DNA from: Sphingobacterium alimentarium
Lineage (GTDB): Bacteria; Bacteroidota; Bacteroidia; Sphingobacteriales; Sphingobacteriaceae
NCBI RefSeq assembly: GCF_004342685.1
Contig: NZ_SMBZ01000002.1
Coordinates: 117,166-181,165 of the forward strand
DNA length: 64,000 bases
Reading direction: 5' to 3'
The notes below the pieces were generated by a model. That model was given only the letters and a program-made list of their open reading frames with translations, made no database searches and was not told where the DNA came from. This document shows positions 42,701-52,091 of this stretch, one piece after another (the stretch's first letter is position 1; every line of letters begins with the position of its first letter). A program made the translations under genes and the position numbers.

Positions 42701-44253
42701 ACTCCACGCCGGGTGTAGGGTTGATTTCCCCTCCTCCACACCACGATATTTATTCCATCGAGGATTTAGCGCAATTGATATTCGATTTGAAAAACGCTAA
42801 TCGTGATGCACGTATCAACGTGAAATTAGTGTCTAAAGCTGGCGTAGGAACCATTGCTGCGGGGGTAGCAAAAGCACACTCTGATGTCATCCTGATCGCT
42901 GGTTACGATGGTGGTACAGGAGCATCGCCTATCAGTTCGATTAAGCACGCGGGTCTTCCGTGGGAACTTGGTTTGGCAGAAGCGCATCAAACTTTGGTAC
43001 AAAATAAACTAAGAAGCCGCGTCGTATTGCAAGCGGACGGACAGATGAAAACAGGTCGCGACTTAGTTATTGCGACACTGTTGGGTTCCGAAGAGTGGGG
43101 TGTCGCTACTGCAGCATTAATCGCTGGCGGATGTATCATGATGCGCAAATGCCATCTGAATACCTGTCCTGTAGGTGTGGCAACACAAGATCCTGAATTA
43201 CGTAAATTGTTCTCCGGAAAACCAGAAGATATCGTTAACCTATTCCATTTCTTAGCGGAAGAAATGCGCGAGATTATGGCGCAATTGGGTTTCCGTACCA
43301 TTAACGAAATGGTAGGCCGCGCACAATTCTTGAAAAAACGTGAAGACGTAGGCCATTGGAAAGCGCAAAAAGTTGATTTTTCTGGAATTCTACATGTAGC
43401 ACGCAATGAAGTAGGTCAATCACTCTATAATACCGAAGAGCAAGACCACGGCATGAGCATGATCTTGGATTGGGGATTATTAAAACAAGCTAAAGAAGCC
43501 TTAGAAAATAGAACACCTGTATTCGGAACCTTTAAGGTTAAAAATACAGACCGTACAATCGGAACACTACTGTCTAACGAAATTTCTAAAATATACGGTT
43601 CGGAAGGATTGCCGGACAATACCATCAATTTTAAATTCGAAGGCTCCGCAGGTCAATCATTCGGTGCATTCAACACAAAAGGTATCTCTTTTGAACTTGA
43701 AGGCGAAGCAAATGACTACGTAGGTAAAGGCTTGTCTGGCGCACAATTAGCAATTTATCCCGCTAAAGAAAGTGCATTAACACCACACGACAATATCATT
43801 ATAGGTAACGTAGCCTTATATGGTGCCACTTCGGGTCACTTATTCATCAATGGTATGGCAGGGGAACGATTCGCTGTCCGCAACTCTGGCGCGACCGCTG
43901 TGGTAGAAGGCATCGGCGATCATGGCTGTGAATACATGACTGGTGGGCGCGCACTAATCTTAGGGGACACCGGAAGAAATTTCGCTGCTGGTATGAGTGG
44001 TGGTATTGCATGGATTTACGACTTGAGCGGCAAATTCAAAGAAAATTGCAACCAAGAGATGGTGGATCTGGATCCGTTGGAAACGGAAGATGAAAATGAA
44101 ATCATTGCCTTACTCAAACGTCATATCAACTTAACCAAAAGTGCTAGGGCAACCTATATCTTGGACAATTGGGCAAGTGAGAAGCACCGCTTTATCAAGG
44201 TATTTCCGCGTGAGTACAAAAATGTGTTATTGAAAAAAATGGTTGTAGCTTAA
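39754..44253 (+). CDS. gltB: Glutamate synthase, large (alpha) subunit
   Basis: 1499 residues. It starts with a short propeptide, and the mature N-terminal nucleophile is Cys16 ([14 protein letters not shown]). Domains in order are the class II glutaminase domain (to about residue 420, [28 protein letters not shown]), a central domain, and the FMN synthase domain ([49 protein letters not shown]). The Cys ligands of the 3Fe-4S cluster are in [19 protein letters not shown]. The C-terminal beta-helix has Gly-rich repeats. With GltD it makes two glutamates from glutamine and 2-oxoglutarate, using NAD(P)H. Confidence 0.98.
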   Translation: [1499 protein letters not shown]

Positions 44254-44273
44254 TTTAAGGAGGAAATAAAATC

Positions 44274-45740
44274 ATGGGAAAAGCAACTGGATTTTTAGAA
44301 TTTGATAGAGTACTTCCTCAAAAAGAGGCTGTAGAAAATAGAAAACAAAATTACCAAGAATTTGTCCAATCGTATTCAGACGAGGAACTGAACCATCAAG
44401 CAGCACGTTGTATGAATTGCGGCATTCCATTCTGTCACTCAGGATGTCCTCTAGGCAATGTTATTCCTGAATTCAACGATGCGGTTTACGACGGCAAATG
44501 GGAAGAAGCATACAATATATTGTCCTCGACAAATAATTTCCCGGAGTTCACGGGGCGTATCTGTCCGGCACCATGCGAATCGGCATGTGTATTGGGCATC
44601 AACAAAAACCCGGTGGCAATTGAGGAAATCGAAAAACATATTATTGAAATAGCCTATAAAAAAGGATATGTAAAAGCACATAAATCTGCGATCAAAACAG
44701 GAAAAAAAGTTGCTGTAGTAGGTTCAGGTCCGGCAGGTTTGGCCGCAGCGGCACAGCTTAACAAAGCGGGCCACGATGTCGTGGTCTACGAACGTGATGA
44801 CAAAGTCGGCGGGCTGTTGCGCTATGGTATTCCTGACTTCAAATTAGACAAATCTGTCATCGACAGACGTGTGGAAGTGATGCAAGAATCTGGCATCGAG
44901 TTTCGCACAAATGCTGAAGTGGGAAAAAATGTACCGGTTACAGAACTGGATCAATATGACGCTGTGGTATTATCCGGAGGGTCGACTATTCCTCGCAACT
45001 TAAACATCCCGGGACGCGAATTGAAAGGTGTTTATTATGCCATGGAATTCTTGAAACAACAGAATAAACGTGTAGGCAACTCACCTATCGATACGGAGGA
45101 AATCTTGGCAACAGGCAAAAATGTGTTGGTAATCGGTGGTGGTGATACCGGTTCGGACTGCGTGGGTACTTCAAACCGTCATGGTGCGAAATCTGTTACT
45201 CAGTTTGAGTTGATGCCTCAACCTCCACAGACACGGACGAATGCTATGCCTTGGCCTACTTATCCGATGCTATTGAAAACTACTACTTCGCATGAAGAAG
45301 GCTGCCAAAGACATTGGAGCATCAGCACCAAAAAATTTTTTGGAGACGAGCAAGGTAATCTGCGAGCAGCATTAGTTGTAGACTTAGAATGGGAAACCGA
45401 CGCTTTGGGAAGACCGACCAAATTCAAAGAAGTGGAAGGTTCGCAACGGGAGATCCCTTGTGAATTGGTGACATTAGCGATGGGATTTTTGCATCCACAA
45501 TACGAAGGCTTATTGCAGCAATTAGGTATCACATTGGACGAACGTGGTAATGTGAAAGCTGCTGAAGGTTCTTATCAAACAAATTCGAGCAAATATTTTG
45601 CAGCCGGTGATATGCGTCGCGGCCAGTCTCTGGTGGTTTGGGCCATTTCAGAAGGACGCGAATGTGCGCGCAAAGTGGATGAATTCTTAATGGGTTCGAC
45701 TGTATTAGAAAGCAAAGAAGCTATCTATACATACGCATAG
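44274..45740 (+). CDS. gltD: Glutamate synthase, small (beta) subunit
   Basis: 488 residues. An N-terminal iron-sulfur domain has two Cys groups, [17 protein letters not shown] and [12 protein letters not shown]. An FAD-binding [13 protein letters not shown] motif (residues about 151-163) and an NAD(P)H-binding GGGDTGSDC motif (about 290) follow, ending in [23 protein letters not shown]. It feeds electrons from NAD(P)H to GltB. Start choice is firm: a perfect Shine-Dalgarno AAGGAGG (44257-44263) lies 10 nt upstream, unusual for this phylum. It follows gltB by 20 bp and is co-transcribed. Confidence 0.98.
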   Translation: MGKATGFLEFDRVLPQKEAVENRKQNYQEFVQSYSDEELNHQAARCMNCGIPFCHSGCPLGNVIPEFNDAVYDGKWEEAYNILSSTNNFPEFTGRICPAPCESACVLGINKNPVAIEEIEKHIIEIAYKKGYVKAHKSAIKTGKKVAVVGSGPAGLAAAAQLNKAGHDVVVYERDDKVGGLLRYGIPDFKLDKSVIDRRVEVMQESGIEFRTNAEVGKNVPVTELDQYDAVVLSGGSTIPRNLNIPGRELKGVYYAMEFLKQQNKRVGNSPIDTEEILATGKNVLVIGGGDTGSDCVGTSNRHGAKSVTQFELMPQPPQTRTNAMPWPTYPMLLKTTTSHEEGCQRHWSISTKKFFGDEQGNLRAALVVDLEWETDALGRPTKFKEVEGSQREIPCELVTLAMGFLHPQYEGLLQQLGITLDERGNVKAAEGSYQTNSSKYFAAGDMRRGQSLVVWAISEGRECARKVDEFLMGSTVLESKEAIYTYA

Positions 45741-45769
45741 TTACTAATCACCTATATATATATCAATCT

Positions 45770-45800
45770 AACCTTCTTACATCCCGGTGAGAAGGTTTTT
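45770..45800 (+). terminator. Terminator after gltBD
   Basis: 8-bp stem AACCTTCT (45770-45777) with AGAAGGTT (45790-45797), 12-nt loop, T5 tail. Confidence 0.8.
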
Positions 45801-45950
45801 ATTTATTTTAAGAAAACAAAAATAGTGCATTCGAGTTAAAAAGACTACGGACTAAGAATGTATTTATTTTATTGTTTGAACACGGTCAAATTCATACTTT
45901 CCTGTGTCAGGATTATGGGTTTTTTATATCGCTTTTCAGGTGATTTTACG

Positions 45951-45958
45951 TATGTTTG
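45951..45958 (+). promoter_or_regulatory. -7 element of the nuoH-N operon
   Basis: TATGTTTG, exact TAnnTTTG, 29 nt before the TTG start of nuoH. Confidence 0.6.
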
Positions 45959-45987
45959 TACATATTTTTCATTAATCTTAAAGTACA

Positions 45988-47061
45988 TTGGGCGGAATTC
46001 TACTTTATATTCTAATTACTGCTGTGCTATTTGGCTTCATCGCCTTATTTGCTTTATTTGCCGTATATGCCGAACGCAAAATTGCGGGTTTTGTACAAGA
46101 CAGATTAGGTCCTATGGAAACAGGTAGATATGGTTTATTACAAACCTTCGCCGACATACTCAAACTTCTTCAAAAAGAATTAATCAATCCATCTGCCGCG
46201 GATAAAATTTTATTTGCCATAGCGCCTGTTATTATATTTGGTGCGGTATTCATTGGTTATTCCGTCGTCCCTTGGGCGCCCGGTTTTGTTCCTGCCAATA
46301 CACATACAGGCTTATTTTTCATCATGGCCGTTGTATCCATTGATGCACTGGGCATTTTGATGGCGGGATGGGGATCAAATAACAAATATTCGCTGCTAGG
46401 ATCTATCCGTGCTATAGCGCAGATGGTATCTTATGAAATTCCGGTAGGTCTATCACTTATTGCGGCTGTTATGATCACACAAACGCTTAATCTAAATGAG
46501 ATAGCGATCAATCAGGGCGTATTAAGCACTGAAAATTTACTTTTTTTAGGCTTTTGGGATGTATCCGACATTGGCGGAATACTCGCATGGAATATATTTC
46601 AAGCACCGCACCTGATAGTCGTTTACGTCATATTTTTCATTGCGACATTAGCCGAATGCAACCGTGCTCCATTTGACATTCCCGAAGCTGAATCAGAGCT
46701 TATTGGCGGTTTTCATACCGAATATGGTGGTGTCCGTTTCGCCTTTGTATTTTTAGCTGAATACGCAATGATGTTTTTGGTGGCAATGCTGGGTGTGGTT
46801 ATATTTCTAGGAGGCTGGAATACACCTTTACCCAACATAGGATCCCTTCGATTAGCAGATTGGACAACGGGATTATTTTGGGGTTTATTCTGGACCCTGT
46901 CCAAGTCTTTACTGATTGTGGGTATACAAATGTGGATTCGCTGGACATTACCACGCTTCAGAGCCGACCAGCTCATGAATTTATGTTGGAAAATAATGAT
47001 TCCTGCAGCATTTATTTGCATGGCAATTTCAGGTTTGTGGCGTATATTAATAATGAATTAA
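45988..47061 (+). CDS. nuoH: NADH-quinone oxidoreductase subunit H
   Basis: 357 residues, eight or so transmembrane segments. It connects the peripheral arm to the membrane arm and forms the quinone site. Signatures are AERKIAGFVQDRLGP, RAIAQMVSYEIPVGLSL and ECNRAPFDIPEAESELIGGFHTEYGGVRFAFVFLAEYAMM. The start is a TTG: an in-frame TAA lies 9 nt upstream and no ATG is available before the first helix. It is the first nuo gene here; nuoA-G are not upstream, where gltBD ends instead. It is the head of a tightly packed operon. Confidence 0.95.
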   Translation: MGGILLYILITAVLFGFIALFALFAVYAERKIAGFVQDRLGPMETGRYGLLQTFADILKLLQKELINPSAADKILFAIAPVIIFGAVFIGYSVVPWAPGFVPANTHTGLFFIMAVVSIDALGILMAGWGSNNKYSLLGSIRAIAQMVSYEIPVGLSLIAAVMITQTLNLNEIAINQGVLSTENLLFLGFWDVSDIGGILAWNIFQAPHLIVVYVIFFIATLAECNRAPFDIPEAESELIGGFHTEYGGVRFAFVFLAEYAMMFLVAMLGVVIFLGGWNTPLPNIGSLRLADWTTGLFWGLFWTLSKSLLIVGIQMWIRWTLPRFRADQLMNLCWKIMIPAAFICMAISGLWRILIMN

Positions 47062-47062
47062 A

Positions 47063-47626
47063 GTGATTTTAAAAACAACCATACAAGGATTTTTGACAGC
47101 GGTGAAAGGCTTACTTTTGACCGTAAGTCACCTCTTTGGTGCCAAGAAATCACGAGAGAGCAGAGACATCCGTCAGAAAGACTATTTTGAGAAGCAAGAT
47201 GGTGTCACTACCGTCCAGTTTCCGAAAGAAAAAATGCCTATACCCGAAATAGGAAGGTATCAATTGCATGTAGAAATTGACGATTGCATTGTCTGCGACC
47301 TCTGTGCAAAAGCTTGTCCGGTAGATTGTATTGCTATCGAAGCTGTAAAATCACCCGAAGTCATTGGCAAAACCTCAGACGGAAGCGTGAAGCGTCTCTA
47401 CGCCGCGCAATTTGATATTGACATGGCGAAGTGTATGTATTGCGGACTATGTACCGTGGTATGCCCGACAGAATGCATCACTATGACCAATCAATACGAC
47501 CGCAGCACCACAAAATTGACGGACCTGATCTACGATTTTGGTGAAATGTCGGATGAAGAAATAGCACAACGAAAACAAGAATGGACAAAATTTCAAGCTG
47601 AGAAGGAGGCAGCCAAAAAGAAATAA
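47063..47626 (+). CDS. nuoI: NADH-quinone oxidoreductase subunit I
   Basis: 187 residues with a GTG start 1 nt after the nuoH stop. Two 4Fe-4S motifs are complete: Cys75-78-81-85 (CIVCDLCAKACP) and Cys124-127-130-134 (CMYCGLCTVVCP), the N6a/N6b clusters that pass electrons towards quinone. A Lys/Glu-rich C-terminal tail follows. Its stop overlaps the nuoJ ATG by one base. Confidence 0.96.
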   Translation: MILKTTIQGFLTAVKGLLLTVSHLFGAKKSRESRDIRQKDYFEKQDGVTTVQFPKEKMPIPEIGRYQLHVEIDDCIVCDLCAKACPVDCIAIEAVKSPEVIGKTSDGSVKRLYAAQFDIDMAKCMYCGLCTVVCPTECITMTNQYDRSTTKLTDLIYDFGEMSDEEIAQRKQEWTKFQAEKEAAKKK

Positions 47627-48174
47627 TGAATCTAGAACTATTTCTTTTTTATGCTTTTGCAGCTTTAGCCATAGGCTCATCCCTTCTGGTAGTAAGCCTG
47701 AAGAATCCAGCGCGGGCTTTGTTTCTTTTCTTTATCACCTTATTTGCAATGGCGGGATTGTTCTTGTTTGCGTTAGCAGATTTTGTTGCCATTACCCAAA
47801 TCATGGTGTATGTAGGCGGTGTGCTGATATTAATGATATTTGCTTTTATGCTTTCCAATAAAGAATTGTTGGCGGACATACAGCACATTTCCGGATCATT
47901 TTTGAGTTTACCGAGTTGGCAATCCATACTTTTGGCATTAGGATTTTTTGCGGTGTTCATTTTAGGAATTCGAGAATGGAATAATGATATGCCCGAATGG
48001 ATGTTGAGCAATATACAAGAAGGCATGGTGATCACTCCTCATGACAACAATATTCAACAGCTTGGCATCAAGTTTATGACGCAATATGTACTACCTTTTG
48101 AAGTGATATCGATCTTTTTGTTGATGGCTTTAATTGGTGCAGCGCATCTATCCCGAAAGGAGGAAAGTCAATGA
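47626..48174 (+). CDS. nuoJ: NADH-quinone oxidoreductase subunit J
   Basis: 182 residues, five transmembrane segments. Signatures are SLLVVSLKNPARALFLFFITLFAMAGLFLFALADFVAITQIMVYVGGVLILMIFAFML, the pi-bulge helix region of NuoJ, and a C-terminal FEVISIFLLMALIGAAHLSRKEE. Membrane arm subunit. It overlaps nuoI by 1 nt and nuoK by 4 nt. Confidence 0.95.
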   Translation: MNLELFLFYAFAALAIGSSLLVVSLKNPARALFLFFITLFAMAGLFLFALADFVAITQIMVYVGGVLILMIFAFMLSNKELLADIQHISGSFLSLPSWQSILLALGFFAVFILGIREWNNDMPEWMLSNIQEGMVITPHDNNIQQLGIKFMTQYVLPFEVISIFLLMALIGAAHLSRKEESQ

Positions 48175-48476
48175 TCACGCTTACACATTTTCTGGTCGTC
48201 AGCGCTTGTATCTTCTGTATCGGATTGTATACCGTTATCGCTAAGCGCAATGCCATCATGATATTGGTTGGAATAGAATTAATGATCAATGCAGCTATTT
48301 TGAATTTAGTTGCCTTTGGCAAATACGATAAACTTAATTATAGTGGACAGATATTCGCTTTATTTGCGATCGTCTTGGCTGCAGCTTCTGTAGCTGTAGG
48401 ATTAGCGATTATTTTAAATGTGTACAGACATTACAAAACGATTAATCCAGATAATATAACAGATTTGAGAGATTAA
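48171..48476 (+). CDS. nuoK: NADH-quinone oxidoreductase subunit K
   Basis: 101 residues, three transmembrane helices, normal family length. The conserved membrane Glu lies in ILVGIELMINAAILN (helix 2), and a second is expected nearby for proton movement. AIVLAAASVAVGLAIILNVYRHY is helix 3. A Shine-Dalgarno-like AAAGGAGG precedes the ATG, which overlaps the nuoJ stop. It overlaps nuoL by one base. Confidence 0.96.
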   Translation: MITLTHFLVVSACIFCIGLYTVIAKRNAIMILVGIELMINAAILNLVAFGKYDKLNYSGQIFALFAIVLAAASVAVGLAIILNVYRHYKTINPDNITDLRD

Positions 48477-50485
48477 TGAATAGCCTATTGACCATATCGC
48501 CTATCGGAGCCAGTATATTAGTTGTACTGTTGCCTTTGCTTGCCTTCATCATACAGGCTGTATTGGGCAAAAAATCCACTTCCGGAATCTGGTCTCTCGC
48601 GGCTATAAGTATCAGCACCCTACTCTCTGGAATTTTCGTCTTCGCCCAAGTATGGAACGGCACAGCCTTGCAGGTGGATTATTCGTGGTTCACGATAGGG
48701 GAAAAAACATTCAACGTTGGCATTCTATTGAATAATCTAACCGTTCTGATGCAATTTATAGTCTGCATCATAGCCCTCCCTGTGCATATTTATTCCAAAG
48801 CATACATGAAAGGTGATGCGGGGATACATCGGTATTGGATGTATTTAAGCTTATTCTGCTTTGCGATGCTCGGGTTGACGATTTCTAAAAATTTACTGCT
48901 CATGTATATTTTTTGGGAATTGGTTGGATTTGCTTCGTACTTACTAATCGGCTTTTGGTATACCAAAGAATCTGCTGTACAAGCCAATAAGAAAGCTTTT
49001 TTGATGAACCGAATTGGGGATTTGGGCTTTTTAATAGGCATAGCCATTCTTTTCAACACCTTTGGCACTTTAGATATAGTAGATATACTCGGAAAAGATG
49101 GGTTATTGTATCAAGGTATTGTCGATCAAAATTCTGGGCTTATGACTGCAGCGGGCATTTGCTTTTTCTTAGGAGCAATGGCCAAATCCGCACAATTTCC
49201 CTTACATCTGTGGTTGCCAGATGCCATGGAGGGACCAACCTCTGTTTCATCCCTGATACATGCTGCCACGATGGTTGCTGCCGGCGTATTCTTGCTTAGC
49301 TCCATATTTCCCTTATTCAATGGCACTGTATTACTCATCATCGCCATTATAGGAACGATCACCGCAGTTACCGCAGCGATTTTTGCGTTGGCGCAATATG
49401 ATATTAAAAAAGTATTGGCTTTCTCTACCATATCCCAACTGGGCTATATGATGGTGGCCGTAGGTATTGGTGCTTGGGACGCGGGTATGTTTCATTTAGC
49501 TACCCACGCCTTTTTCAAATGTTTGTTATTCTTGTCTGCGGGTGCCCTAATTCATGAAATGGCGCACTTGAAAGCACATAATAATGGGGATTTTGATCCA
49601 CAGGATTTACGAAATATGGGCGGATTACGTCAGTACATGCCAAAGACTTTTGTCCTGATGACTGTAGCTTCACTAGCCTTGGCGGGCTTCCCTTTGACAT
49701 CAGGATTTCTGAGTAAGGATGCTATCGTCATTTCGGCTTTCGAATGGGCCATGCAAAAAGGTGGAGTACACCTCCTAATTCCTATTCTATTGGTATTGGT
49801 GAGTATATTAACAGCTTTCTACATAGGACGTCTGATCTTTAAGGCGTTTTTCGGAAAATTGCGGGTGTCCAATTTAGAAGCTCCTGCCTTACACGAAGCT
49901 CCAAAAACCATGTTACTTCCTATGGCATTTTTGGCCGTATGTTCATTGTTTTTTGTATTCTCGTTCAATCCATTTTCGTATGCCAACAGCGGCATATTGA
50001 ATGGTCTTGCCGTGCAGTACAGCTTTACCGAAATCCATGCTTTGCATACTATTATTCCTATTACATTAACATTGACAGCACTACTCAGTTGGTGGCTGGG
50101 ATATAATTGGTACGTAAAGGGAACATATCCATTACAGGCAAATAGCTCCTGGATGCGTTTCGCACAGAATCAATTTGGCATGAATGAATGGATGGAGAAA
50201 ACATTTGTAGCCCCTACCCTTTTACTGGGAAAGGCAAGTTATTGGTTCGACAAATACCTCGTAGATGGTCTAGTCAATGGCGCATCTTATGTGATTCGCA
50301 AAATAAGTGAAATTATCACTTGGATTGACAAACACATCGTGGACGGAATCGTCAACGCCGTAGCGCAATTAGCCTACGAATTAGGAAATGCTTTTCGTTT
50401 TGTACAAAACGGAAGGTTACAAAATTATCTCGGCTTCACGCTGACAGCAGTTTTGATTGGAATTATTTATTTGATATTACGATAA
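48476..50485 (+). CDS. nuoL: NADH-quinone oxidoreductase subunit L
   Basis: 669 residues, an Mrp-antiporter-like proton channel with about 16 helices. The channel Glu/Lys region is IFWELVGFASYLLIGFWY, then AKSAQFPLHLWLPDAMEGPTSVSSLIHAATMVAAGVFLL and DIKKVLAFSTISQLGYMM. The long C-terminal lateral helix and last transmembrane segment are present (FRFVQNGRLQNYLGFTLTAVLIGIIYLILR). Complete by length. Start overlaps nuoK by one base. Confidence 0.97.
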   Translation: MNSLLTISPIGASILVVLLPLLAFIIQAVLGKKSTSGIWSLAAISISTLLSGIFVFAQVWNGTALQVDYSWFTIGEKTFNVGILLNNLTVLMQFIVCIIALPVHIYSKAYMKGDAGIHRYWMYLSLFCFAMLGLTISKNLLLMYIFWELVGFASYLLIGFWYTKESAVQANKKAFLMNRIGDLGFLIGIAILFNTFGTLDIVDILGKDGLLYQGIVDQNSGLMTAAGICFFLGAMAKSAQFPLHLWLPDAMEGPTSVSSLIHAATMVAAGVFLLSSIFPLFNGTVLLIIAIIGTITAVTAAIFALAQYDIKKVLAFSTISQLGYMMVAVGIGAWDAGMFHLATHAFFKCLLFLSAGALIHEMAHLKAHNNGDFDPQDLRNMGGLRQYMPKTFVLMTVASLALAGFPLTSGFLSKDAIVISAFEWAMQKGGVHLLIPILLVLVSILTAFYIGRLIFKAFFGKLRVSNLEAPALHEAPKTMLLPMAFLAVCSLFFVFSFNPFSYANSGILNGLAVQYSFTEIHALHTIIPITLTLTALLSWWLGYNWYVKGTYPLQANSSWMRFAQNQFGMNEWMEKTFVAPTLLLGKASYWFDKYLVDGLVNGASYVIRKISEIITWIDKHIVDGIVNAVAQLAYELGNAFRFVQNGRLQNYLGFTLTAVLIGIIYLILR

Positions 50486-50486
50486 A

Positions 50487-52091
50487 ATGGGATTACTCTC
50501 ACTACTCATATTTTTGCCTTTGGTCGCTACAGCCTTAATTTTGCTGTTGCCAAACCGTATGCAATCCAACTACAAGTACATTGCGCTAGGCTTTACAGTG
50601 ATACAATTCGCATTGGCAGGTTGGCTGTATGTACAGTTTGATAATAGCGCAAGTGGAATTAATCAGATTAGCGGATTTCAATACCTCGAACAGCTACCTT
50701 GGATACGATTGGATCTGGGCAGCTTAGGCCAGTTGGAAATCGATTATTTCTTGGGTGTGGATGGCGTGTCGATGCCACTTTTGGTTTTGAGTGCTTTTGT
50801 CATGCTTATGGCAATAGGTGCTTCGTGGAATATAACCAAAAGTACAAAAGGTTATTTCTCCTTACTTATGTTGCTTAATATGGCGGTGATGGGTATATTC
50901 TGTGCCTTAGACTTCTTCCTTTTTTACATATTTTATGAGGTGATGTTGCTTCCGCTTTATTTTCTAATAGGAATCTGGGGTGGCGCAAACCGAGAATATG
51001 CAGCGATCAAATTTTTCATCTATACCCTATTCGGTTCGGTATTTATGTTGCTAATTATTGTGGGATTATATTTCTCGGTTGTAAATCCGGACACAGGCGC
51101 GCATACGTTCAACATGCTGCATATGATGAATCCCAACAATTACGTGGATGGTTCTTTCTTTGCTTATCTAAATAATTATTATGAAGTGTTGGGTATCCCG
51201 GCGCGGATGTTAGGCTTTATCGTCTTGTTTGTGGCTTTTGCCATCAAAGTGCCTATTGTACCCTTACATACTTGGCTTCCAGACGCCCACGTGGAAGCTC
51301 CTACACCGGTATCCATTATCCTTGCAGGAATATTGCTTAAAATCGGGGGCTATGGAATCATTCGCGTGTGTTACAGCATTTTTCCAGATGCGGCGGTAGA
51401 TGCCAACTGGTGGCTAGGACTTATAGGTGTGATTTCCATATTGTATGGGGCCTTGAATGCTTTAGCACAGAAAGATTTAAAACGTCTTATCGCCTATTCA
51501 TCGGTATCGCACATGGGTTTTGTCCTATTGGGCGTAGCGTCATTGACGGCCGAAGGGATATCAGGTGCTTTATTCCAGATGCTATCTCATGGATTCTTGT
51601 CCGCAGCCTTGTTCTTTTTGGTCGGCGTAATTTACGACCGCGTACACGATAGGTATATCTATAACTTCCGTGGATTGGCTTCCCATATGCCCGCTTATAC
51701 AGGATTTGTGGCCGTGGCATTCTTTGCTTCCTTGGGTTTACCTGGATTCTCCGCATTTATCGGCGAGGCATTTGTTATTATTGGGACATTCAACGCAGAA
51801 TCCGTAGGTACGGGTATTCCACGATGGATGGCTATAGCAGGTTCAATAGGTATTTTGCTGAGTGCCGCATATTTACTTTGGACGCTGCAGCGCATGTTTT
51901 TCGGTCAGACTCGCTTCAAAGGTGGAGAAGCTTGGGCTTCTGCATTGACAGATATCAATACCCGCGAACGTATAATCTTATTCCCTACGTTAGCCTTAGC
52001 TTTAGTATTAGGTATCATGCCTTCATTGGTGTTTGACAAAATGAACGCAACAGTACTTAATTTGGTTTCATTGGTTTCACAGTATCTATAA
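50487..52091 (+). CDS. nuoM: NADH-quinone oxidoreductase subunit M
   Basis: 534 residues, a second antiporter-like subunit. The channel motifs are FYIFYEVMLLPLYFLIGIWGG, KVPIVPLHTWLPDAHVEAPTPVSIILAGILLKIGGYGIIR and DLKRLIAYSSVSHMGFVLLG. It follows nuoL by 1 nt and overlaps nuoN by 1 nt. Confidence 0.97.
   Translation: MGLLSLLIFLPLVATALILLLPNRMQSNYKYIALGFTVIQFALAGWLYVQFDNSASGINQISGFQYLEQLPWIRLDLGSLGQLEIDYFLGVDGVSMPLLVLSAFVMLMAIGASWNITKSTKGYFSLLMLLNMAVMGIFCALDFFLFYIFYEVMLLPLYFLIGIWGGANREYAAIKFFIYTLFGSVFMLLIIVGLYFSVVNPDTGAHTFNMLHMMNPNNYVDGSFFAYLNNYYEVLGIPARMLGFIVLFVAFAIKVPIVPLHTWLPDAHVEAPTPVSIILAGILLKIGGYGIIRVCYSIFPDAAVDANWWLGLIGVISILYGALNALAQKDLKRLIAYSSVSHMGFVLLGVASLTAEGISGALFQMLSHGFLSAALFFLVGVIYDRVHDRYIYNFRGLASHMPAYTGFVAVAFFASLGLPGFSAFIGEAFVIIGTFNAESVGTGIPRWMAIAGSIGILLSAAYLLWTLQRMFFGQTRFKGGEAWASALTDINTRERIILFPTLALALVLGIMPSLVFDKMNATVLNLVSLVSQYL

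Noticed and set aside
42987..43406. 139-codon minus-strand ORF inside gltB.
   Set aside because: Shadow of the conserved FMN/iron-sulfur region of gltB; no promoter and no plausible protein features.
45858..46127. 89-codon plus-strand ORF overlapping the nuoH start.
   Set aside because: It runs through the nuo promoter and reads nuoH in another frame; Cys/Tyr/Phe-rich translation is typical of AT-rich non-coding DNA.
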